This document shows, one piece after another, positions 1 to 4,875 of a stretch of DNA of 6,139 nt (its first letter is position 1; each line of letters starts with the position of its first letter). Made by a program: the position numbers and the translations under genes. Below the pieces are notes generated by a model that worked only from the letters and a program-made list of their open reading frames with translations, was not told the origin of the DNA and searched no databases. The stretch covers positions 1 to 6,139 of the forward strand of contig JAFYWO010000053.1 in the NCBI GenBank assembly GCA_017557925.1. Reading direction: 5' to 3'. Origin of the DNA: Alphaproteobacteria bacterium (GTDB taxonomy: Bacteria > Pseudomonadota > Alphaproteobacteria > RF32 > CAG-239).

Positions 1-2
1 AG

Positions 3-641
3 GAAAAGAAAAAACCTGCGCCTATTCCTCAAAGAAAGCCTCAAATTAAACCAAACAAAAAACAGGAACCCAAACCTAAAAAGAAACCGGAGCCCAAAAA
101 AGAACCGGCTAAACCTGTAACAGCCCAACCTAAACCAAATCAAAGTAAACCAGTTAAATCTGCAAATCCTTTAGCCGGATTTGGTAGTGTAATGAATGAT
201 TTAAAAAAACAAGTAGCTGAAAAAGATGCTTTGGCTCAAGTTAAAGCAAGTGATGGGGTAAATAACTTGGGTGTTGAAGGTGGAGTTGCCGGAGGCTCTT
301 ATTTCAGCAAACTTTCTATTTCTGGAAAAGATTTTGTAAAGTCAAAAGTACAAGAAAAATGGAAGACTATCGCAGGCGGTAAAGATGATAGAAATATTGA
401 AGTTGTAATAATTGTCAGACTTACAAAAGAGGGAATTATACAAGAAATTAAAATCAAAGATATGGCTAGATACAGAAGCGATGTTTATTTCCAAGCACTT
501 GCAGATAGTGCCGAAAGAGCTATTCATATTGCACAATCTTCTGATAATGTATTTGGTATTCTTGCTCAACAAAATCCTTCATCTTATAGTGAATGGAAGG
601 AAATTATATTTACGTTTACACCTCTTGACGGATTAAGATAA
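3..641 (+). CDS. tolA: TolA, C-terminal part (5' end outside window)
   Basis: TolA is the periplasm-spanning subunit of the Tol-Pal system. It couples the TolQR proton-driven motor to TolB/Pal and the outer membrane during cell constriction. The frame is open from base 3, so the ATG at 192 is internal and the true start lies off the left edge. Roughly the first 55 visible codons are a Lys/Pro/Glu-rich linker with repeated KP, KKP and EPKK units, as expected for the extended TolA domain II. The end (about bases 320-641) matches the alphaproteobacterial TolA domain III: an initial V.EKW, a VRLTKEG strand, a YRSD.YF.AL.DSA.RA helix, and a closing Y.EWK...FTF.P.D. The N-terminal membrane anchor is not visible. 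The cysteines I expect in relatives next to the first Trp and after the RA helix are absent. The gene ends at a terminator with no tolB after it. A TonB-like energy-transducing protein is the alternative, but the YRSD and FTF.P pattern favours TolA. Confidence 0.85.
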   Translation, partial: EKKKPAPIPQRKPQIKPNKKQEPKPKKKPEPKKEPAKPVTAQPKPNQSKPVKSANPLAGFGSVMNDLKKQVAEKDALAQVKASDGVNNLGVEGGVAGGSYFSKLSISGKDFVKSKVQEKWKTIAGGKDDRNIEVVIIVRLTKEGIIQEIKIKDMARYRSDVYFQALADSAERAIHIAQSSDNVFGILAQQNPSSYSEWKEIIFTFTPLDGLR

Positions 642-644
642 AGA

Positions 645-668
645 AAAAGCCCCAAAATCGGGGCTTTT
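645..668. terminator. Bidirectional intrinsic terminator between convergent genes
   Basis: A perfect 9-bp stem (AAAAGCCCC paired with GGGGCTTTT) closes a 6-base loop at 654-659. On the plus strand the T-run is in the right arm and continues TTTTGTTT after the stop of tolA at 641. On the minus strand the same hairpin is followed by TTTTTCTT, 2 bases beyond the stop of the FHA-like gene at 671. It should therefore end transcripts from both sides. Its position directly after tolA argues that this tolA transcript does not continue into tolB. Confidence 0.9.
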
Positions 669-670
669 GT

Positions 671-1276
671 TTAGAATGCTATTTTGTTTCCGTTTACAGA
701 CGGATCAAAAATTGCATACATTCCATTGGCTTTCAAAATGTAAGCCTGAACACGGGAGATTATGCCTCCATACTTAGAAATTTCTACATCCTGTTGGATT
801 GAGAAATCCCTATTTGGTCGTCCGATGATAAAAACATCATCTTCGGTTAAACTTGCAAGGCGCTCTTTGTAATCGCCGAGATTAACCTCTGCCACCCCTG
901 AACAGATAAGTGTAGGTGGAAGAATACTTGCCATATACACCACTGTTGGTGTTCTGCCTATAATACGAAGATAGTCTTGCAACATCTCCTTACGGCTAGA
1001 ACCTTGTGGAACTTCACCCTTTTTAGGCTTTACATAGCCCTCCATTTCAGAGAAATGGACACTGTTGAAGCTAAGTTGCGGAAACTCTTTGAGATATACC
1101 CACGTTTCCCACGCTCCCATTTCAATAAAATGGACGTTATAAACTTGGCCTTCTACCAACTTATCCGCATTTGGAAAGTAGTAGCTTGCCTTTTCCACTC
1201 TCTTGCATCTCACCTGTCTTTGGCGAGAATCGGCAATATTTAAATTCATAGATTTGAATTTAAAAAAATTGAACAT
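671..1276 (-). CDS. Unrecognised 201-aa protein with FHA-like C-terminal domain
   Basis: I do not recognise this protein as a named family. The last ~55 residues resemble a forkhead-associated (phosphothreonine-binding) domain: IIGR at 150-153, ISRVQAYI at 173-180 and DPSVNG at 191-196. These match the usual GR, SRxHA and D.S.NG landmarks with about normal spacing, except that Gln177 replaces the usual His. Residues about 22-80 form a separate part (C24, LVEGQVYNV, W56-L62, EFP, FNSVHF) that recalls, from memory only, small beta-rich phage or mobile-element proteins. The motif VHFxEM occurs twice, at 48-53 and 73-78. No signal peptide or membrane segment is apparent. An in-frame TGA lies just upstream, so Met1 is the first possible ATG. 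Neither Met1 nor Met10 (MNLNIAD) has a clear Shine-Dalgarno, so the start is uncertain. Hand-counted GC is 31/60 at 841-900 and 25/60 at 1021-1080, against 13/60 and 19/60 in blocks of the neighbouring minus-strand genes. Recent acquisition is plausible. The gene stands alone and converges on tolA. Confidence 0.6.
   Translation of the reverse strand: MFNFFKFKSMNLNIADSRQRQVRCKRVEKASYYFPNADKLVEGQVYNVHFIEMGAWETWVYLKEFPQLSFNSVHFSEMEGYVKPKKGEVPQGSSRKEMLQDYLRIIGRTPTVVYMASILPPTLICSGVAEVNLGDYKERLASLTEDDVFIIGRPNRDFSIQQDVEISKYGGIISRVQAYILKANGMYAIFDPSVNGNKIAF
1042..1133. repeat. Two 17-base palindromic copies within the FHA-like gene
   Basis: CCATTTCAGAGAAATGG (1042-1058) has perfect 7-bp arms around 3 bases. 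CCATTTCAATAAAATGG (1117-1133) has 6-bp arms around 5 bases. The copies are 75 bases apart, in the same reading frame, and both are followed by AC. They encode the two VHFxEM protein motifs, so an internal protein duplication, shared codons and DNA or RNA structure are all possible readings. The repeat itself is certain; any role is not. Confidence 0.5.
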
Positions 1277-1319
1277 AGGGTTAATTATTCAGCAAGCAAA
1301 GAACTACCAAAATGCTTAA

Positions 1320-1350
1320 GTTAAAACTCAAGGAATCCTCAAACTTTAAC
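1320..1350 (-). other. 31-base dyad / possible leader hairpin upstream of the FHA-like gene
   Basis: The segment is an imperfect inverted repeat centred on 1335, with GTTAAA and TTTAAC outer arms and AGGA/TCCT inner arms. As DNA, 11 of 15 symmetric positions are complementary. Read as minus-strand RNA, the four remaining positions all become G-U pairs, so nearly the whole element can fold. It ends 43 bases before the start of the FHA-like gene and lies inside its leader if the predicted promoter at 1395-1423 is correct. It could be an RNA control hairpin or a protein-binding dyad. There is no T-run, so it is not a typical terminator. Confidence 0.4.
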
Positions 1351-1394
1351 AATGACACTCAATAATTTACATAATACTTACTAGAACTATCTTT

Positions 1395-1423
1395 AATATA
1401 ACACAATTTTAGACTTAAAGCAA
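1395..1423 (-). promoter_or_regulatory. Possible sigma70-type promoter for the FHA-like gene
   Basis: On the minus strand, TTGCTT (1423-1418) is followed after exactly 17 bases by TATATT (1400-1395). This predicts a start near 1388 and a leader of about 110 bases containing the dyad at 1320-1350. The -10 box matches consensus at 5 of 6 positions, the -35 at only 3. The surroundings are very AT-rich, so chance matches are likely. I see no convincing terminator for the response regulator gene upstream, so read-through is also possible. Confidence 0.35.
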
Positions 1424-1477
1424 GCTTTTAAAATCTTTAAATATCAACAAGATACTACATGCGCTAGACAAAATGTT

Positions 1478-2092
1478 TTATATATTTAATCTATAGCCAT
1501 TATTTTCGGTGATTATGACTTGGCTTCCGCCGTATTGCTCTATTTTTTGGCGGAGACGATAAATATGTGTTTCTATGGTGTGTGTGGTCATCTCTATACT
1601 ATATCCCCAAACATTTTCCAAAAGTTCTTCTTTGCTTATAATATTAGGGATGTTGTTATATAGGTATTTTAAAATTGTTACTTCCTTTTCTGTCAGTTTT
1701 ATTATCTTATTGTTTTTTGATGAAGATATTTCTTTTTTTACAGGAAAAAGGCTATATTCTTTAAAATTTAAACATTCTTTGCGACGAACTTTAGGAAATA
1801 ATTTGTTTTCTTTGATAGATTTGATTATATCTAATAATGAAAAAGGCTTTGTAATAACAATATCAGCATAACTTGATGCTACTGTTTTATCGGAAAAAAA
1901 GGCTATTGGTATAGTTTTATATTCTTGATATATAGTTTCTAATATTGCATCATTTTCATCTACCAAAAACATATCTATATTTTCTTCTTTTATATCTGAG
2001 GTTATATTATCTTCTGGTATAAAAAATTTTAGTTGAGATAAAAAATCTTCAAAAAAAAGCTCATTATCAGAGATTATACATATTTTTTTCAT
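1478..2092 (-). CDS. OmpR/PhoB-type response regulator with shortened receiver domain
   Basis: This is probably a DNA-binding two-component response regulator in the cytoplasm. Residues 1-97 resemble a receiver: strand KKICIIS with acidic D9, FLVD with candidate phospho-acceptor D45, FFS with switch residue S67, and KPF with K82. Spacings are short (36, 22 and 15 residues, versus about 44, 30 and 22 in CheY), and the usual second acidic residue beside D9 is missing (S8, N10). Phosphorylation is therefore possible but not assured. Residues about 129-204 are a clear winged-helix output domain: LTEKEVTILKYL, SKEELLENVWGY, the recognition-helix stretch THTIETHIYRLRQKIE, and the terminal wing NNGYRL. 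The gene begins with ATG inside the end of the porin gene (ATGA overlap), with GGAG 8 bases upstream within the porin's last codons, so the two are co-transcribed and probably translationally coupled. No histidine kinase is in the window. Its targets are unknown; the linked porin promoter is a natural candidate. Confidence 0.9.
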   Translation of the reverse strand: MKKICIISDNELFFEDFLSQLKFFIPEDNITSDIKEENIDMFLVDENDAILETIYQEYKTIPIAFFSDKTVASSYADIVITKPFSLLDIIKSIKENKLFPKVRRKECLNFKEYSLFPVKKEISSSKNNKIIKLTEKEVTILKYLYNNIPNIISKEELLENVWGYSIEMTTHTIETHIYRLRQKIEQYGGSQVIITENNGYRLNI

Positions 2093-2104
2093 AAAGCAAA
2101 CTCC
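2089..2104 (-). promoter_or_regulatory. Overlapping stop/start and internal ribosome binding site
   Basis: On the minus strand, the porin stop TGA and the regulator start ATG share the bases ATGA (2092-2089). A GGAG Shine-Dalgarno (2104-2101) sits in the Leu-Glu codons near the porin C-terminus, 8 bases from the ATG. This fixes the regulator's start and indicates reinitiation or coupled translation. Confidence 0.85.
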
Positions 2105-3165
2105 AAACCTAATATTGTTGCATATCCCTTTGTTGTTTTATCATCTTTTGCATTTTGCTTTGCCAGTGTTAATGATAAAGTTGTATATTTGTTATATTTA
2201 TAACTATTTGAAAAACTTATTATTTCGTTTTGATTAGAAAATTTATCTGATTTTGAATTAAAGTAGGCAATACCTGTTGTGAGAGGTCCTATTTCATAAC
2301 TTAATCCTAAATTATACGCATGACCTTCTCGGTATGCATCTTGCAATGTTAATAAAGCTTTTTTAGTTTGGGCACTTGTTTTTAAGTATGATCCCCCAAG
2401 AGTCCATCCTTTGCGATAAATACTCATTCCTAAAGAATATTCTTCGCTATTATTTTTATAGTTTCCATAACCTAAAGATGTTTCTATTTCATAATCTTTT
2501 AAGTAAAAATAATTATATAGACCAAAAACATAGGCTTCATCATTATAGTATAGCGAATCCTTTGACACCAAACCTGCAGAACTATTAGTATTTGGAATAT
2601 AACTAAAACCTAATTTAGTGTTTAATACCGATGGTGTTACATAATTTAATTTAAAAGAAGCACCATCAGTATTTATATAAGTAGAGTTCAGAGTTTTATA
2701 TGATGATTTTGAACCTTTTTTATACCAATTAGGATTTGTTATAAAATTGGTTAGTTCGGTGTTATTTATTTTTATTGGTCCGGCATTTGGAGCGCCAACA
2801 GAAAAATTGTATGCAACATTATAATCTTGACCAACCGTAAATACACCTGTAGGACTTTCAAATTCTGCAAAAAACTCCTCTCCCCAATAGCCTTGATTAT
2901 AATTTTCTACTTCTTTTGCGGTATCTATCATTATATAGCTAATCAAAGATGCTTTATAGTCATAATTTATATTATATGATAGTTTGGTATAAGCATTTAA
3001 GGAAGAATTAAGGTTGTTAGTTTTATATTTTAGAGGTGTTGAAGATGAATAGTCGGTATATCCATAGAAATTACCAAGACTTATTGAATAGTCCATTTCT
3101 ATAGAGCCTGCATTTGCTTTGTTTATAAAAAATAAAAGAAATAGCATAAAAGAGCATATTTTCAT
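2089..3165 (-). CDS. Outer-membrane porin, Gram-negative general porin type
   Basis: This is a predicted 358-residue beta-barrel channel of the outer membrane for passive uptake of small solutes. Residues 1-19 are a signal peptide (MKIC, a Phe/Leu-rich core, and ANA before GS as the likely cleavage site). The mature protein is made of alternating polar/hydrophobic strands rich in Tyr, Asn, Ser and Gly, with porin-like segments such as the FFAEFESPTGVFTVGQDY hairpin, GWTLGGSY and GPLTTGIAYF. The tail GYATILGLEFAL has the strand pattern of a final barrel strand, but ends in Leu rather than the common terminal Phe. Length fits a 16-strand porin. The ATG has GAGG 8 bases upstream (3177-3174) and a candidate promoter further up. 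It leads an operon with the response regulator that overlaps its stop codon. Substrate specificity cannot be read from the sequence. Another outer-membrane barrel family is possible, but barrel topology and export are well supported. Confidence 0.82.
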   Translation of the reverse strand: MKICSFMLFLLFFINKANAGSIEMDYSISLGNFYGYTDYSSSTPLKYKTNNLNSSLNAYTKLSYNINYDYKASLISYIMIDTAKEVENYNQGYWGEEFFAEFESPTGVFTVGQDYNVAYNFSVGAPNAGPIKINNTELTNFITNPNWYKKGSKSSYKTLNSTYINTDGASFKLNYVTPSVLNTKLGFSYIPNTNSSAGLVSKDSLYYNDEAYVFGLYNYFYLKDYEIETSLGYGNYKNNSEEYSLGMSIYRKGWTLGGSYLKTSAQTKKALLTLQDAYREGHAYNLGLSYEIGPLTTGIAYFNSKSDKFSNQNEIISFSNSYKYNKYTTLSLTLAKQNAKDDKTTKGYATILGLEFAL

Positions 3166-3199
3166 AAAAACAACCTCAAAAATATTATTATCTTAATTA

Positions 3200-3228
3200 A
3201 ATATAAAACTATCTTTTTGTCTTAACAA
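3200..3228 (-). promoter_or_regulatory. Candidate promoter of the porin-response regulator operon
   Basis: On the minus strand, TTGTTA (3228-3223, 4 of 6 to consensus) and TATATT (3205-3200, 5 of 6) are separated by 17 bases. Transcription would begin near 3193, giving a short leader of about 28 bases that contains the GAGG ribosome binding site. Position, spacing and the following ribosome binding site agree well, though the region is AT-rich. Confidence 0.6.
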
Positions 3229-3231
3229 GAC
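3219..3231. promoter_or_regulatory. Palindrome over the porin -35 box, possible operator
   Basis: GTCTTAACAAGAC is a perfect inverted repeat with 5-bp arms and a 3-base centre, overlapping the predicted porin -35 element. The word TCTTAA occurs here (3220) and again at 3191, 3246 and 3308 in this divergent intergenic region. A bound regulator here could control the porin operon and possibly gpmI. Binding by the downstream response regulator is a guess. Confidence 0.4.
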
Positions 3232-3341
3232 TTATATTGTTTATATCTTAAAAAAATATGGATAAATATTATGCTTTTTGATTTATGGTATCTATATTAA
3301 TGTGGAATCTTAAAAAATAAATTTATAATGGAGAGTAAAAA

Positions 3342-4871
3342 ATGCAAAAACCTGTTATGCTTTTAATTCTAGACGGTTGGGGATATAGAGAACCTATTAC
3401 GGATGATAATGCTATTGAGAAAGGATATACTCCTAATTGGCATTATTTAATAGATAAATATCCTCATTGTTTTGTTGAAACTTCCGGATTAGATGTAGGA
3501 CTTCCAGATGGGCAAATGGGAAATTCTGAAGTAGGACATACAAACTTAGGTGCCGGACGTGTGGTTATGCAAGATTTACCAAAAATTGATTTGGCAATTA
3601 AAGATGGTTCTATAAAAGAAAACAAAGTTTTAATAGAAATGATAAGAAAATTAAAAGAATCCAAAGGAACTTGTCATTTAATGGGATTAATGTCTCCAGG
3701 TGGCGTTCATTCTCATCAAAAACATATTGAAGCTGTTGCAAAAATTCTTAATGACAACGGTATTGATGTTGATGTTCATGCATTTTTAGATGGCAGAGAC
3801 ACCCCTCCTCAATCTGCAAAAGAATTTTTAGAGGAATTTGAAAACAACATAAAAGAACTTGATAAAGTTAAAGTAGCAACAATTTCCGGTCGTTTTTATG
3901 CAATGGACAGAGATAAACGTTGGGATAGAGTTGAAAAAGCATACAATAATATCATCCTTGCAGATGGACAAAGATTTGAAACTTCAAAAGAGGCTATTTT
4001 ATCATCTTATGCTAATGGTGTTAATGATGAGTTTGTTATACCTTGTGTTATCGGTAATTATCAAGGAGCAAAAGATGGTGATGCAGTTTTGATGATTAAC
4101 TATCGTGCAGATAGAGCAAGAGAAATTATGTATACTCTTGGCGATAGTGAATTTGATGGATTTGCAAGAAGTAAAGTTATTAACTTTGTTGAAGTTGTCG
4201 GAATGACTGAATATTCTGTTGACCATACAAGGTTTATGAAAGTTATATTTGGTCCAGAAGCTTTAACTAATATTTTTGGTGAAGTCGTTGCTAAAAACGG
4301 ATTAACACAACTTAGAATCGCTGAAACAGAAAAATATGCTCACGTTACTTTCTTCTTTAATGGCGGAGAAGAAAAAGAATTTGAAGGGGAAGATCGTATT
4401 TTAATTAACAGTCCGAAAGTTGCAACATACGACCTAAAACCGGAAATGAGTGTTTATGAAGTTACAGAATCCTTAACTAAGGCTATAAGAGATAAAAAGT
4501 ATGATGTTATTATTTGCAACTTTGCTAATGGTGATATGGTCGGACATACCGGTATTATGGATGCTGCATTAAAAGCTGTTGAAGCTGTTGATGAGTGTTT
4601 AGGCGAGGTTATGAGTGCTATTAAAGAAGTTGACGGCGTATTACTTGTTACGGCAGACCACGGAAACGCAGAAAAAATGGTTGATGAAGAAACAGGTGCT
4701 CCTTATACTGCTCATACCGTTGGTAAGGTTCAGGCAGTGCTTTATAATAGTAATGAAGGTGTTAAAAATCTAAAGGACGGACGTTTAGCAGATATTGCTC
4801 CTACCCTTTTAGATTTAATGAATATTGAAAAACCTGTTGAAATGACAGGAAACTCTTTGTTAGTAAAATAG
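3342..4871 (+). CDS. gpmI: 2,3-bisphosphoglycerate-independent phosphoglycerate mutase
   Basis: Cytoplasmic, metal-dependent (usually manganese) enzyme interconverting 3-phosphoglycerate and 2-phosphoglycerate in glycolysis and gluconeogenesis. It belongs to the alkaline phosphatase superfamily. At 509 residues it is full length. Expected active-site residues are present: D11 in LILDGWG; nucleophile S62 in GQMGNSEVGHTN; H123 in GGVHSH; D150-GRD; R184 and R190 in GRFYAMDRD; R255 and R258 in NYRADRAR; K330; D397 and H401 in GDMVGHTG; D438-H439 in TADHGN; and H457 in TAH. The inserted phosphotransferase domain (roughly residues 75-300) sits between the two halves of the phosphatase domain, as is normal. 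The ATG is supported by GGAG at 3330-3333, 8 bases upstream. The gene is divergent from the porin operon and only 4 bases ahead of envC, so they form one transcription unit. I could not assign a confident promoter in the AT-rich upstream region. Confidence 0.98.
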   Translation: MQKPVMLLILDGWGYREPITDDNAIEKGYTPNWHYLIDKYPHCFVETSGLDVGLPDGQMGNSEVGHTNLGAGRVVMQDLPKIDLAIKDGSIKENKVLIEMIRKLKESKGTCHLMGLMSPGGVHSHQKHIEAVAKILNDNGIDVDVHAFLDGRDTPPQSAKEFLEEFENNIKELDKVKVATISGRFYAMDRDKRWDRVEKAYNNIILADGQRFETSKEAILSSYANGVNDEFVIPCVIGNYQGAKDGDAVLMINYRADRAREIMYTLGDSEFDGFARSKVINFVEVVGMTEYSVDHTRFMKVIFGPEALTNIFGEVVAKNGLTQLRIAETEKYAHVTFFFNGGEEKEFEGEDRILINSPKVATYDLKPEMSVYEVTESLTKAIRDKKYDVIICNFANGDMVGHTGIMDAALKAVEAVDECLGEVMSAIKEVDGVLLVTADHGNAEKMVDEETGAPYTAHTVGKVQAVLYNSNEGVKNLKDGRLADIAPTLLDLMNIEKPVEMTGNSLLVK

Positions 4872-4875
4872 TGAT

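Noticed and set aside
1..190. Lys/Pro-rich low-complexity stretch considered as a non-coding repeat
   Set aside because: The frame is open and continuous with the TolA domain, and the composition is what a TolA linker needs.
977..1243. 88-codon open frame on the plus strand
   Set aside because: It is antisense to the FHA-like gene, whose protein has recognisable motifs. It has no good ribosome binding site and its translation looks like no protein family.
1312..1365. 17-codon plus-strand ORF in the 1277-1477 gap
   Set aside because: It has no Shine-Dalgarno and no promoter I can support, and it is short enough to occur by chance. The dyad at 1320-1350 explains part of its sequence.
1410..1440. 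Possible terminator after the response regulator gene
   Set aside because: The inverted TTAAAG/CTTTAA arms are short, AT-only apart from one pair, and lack a proper T-run; too weak to call.
1575..1871. 98-codon open frame on the plus strand
   Set aside because: It lies wholly antisense to the well-supported winged-helix response regulator and is a by-product of AT-rich coding.
3321..3332. Perfect TATAAT (3324-3329) as a gpmI promoter
   Set aside because: It touches the GGAG ribosome binding site, so transcription would begin after it, and there is no matching -35 box at the right distance.
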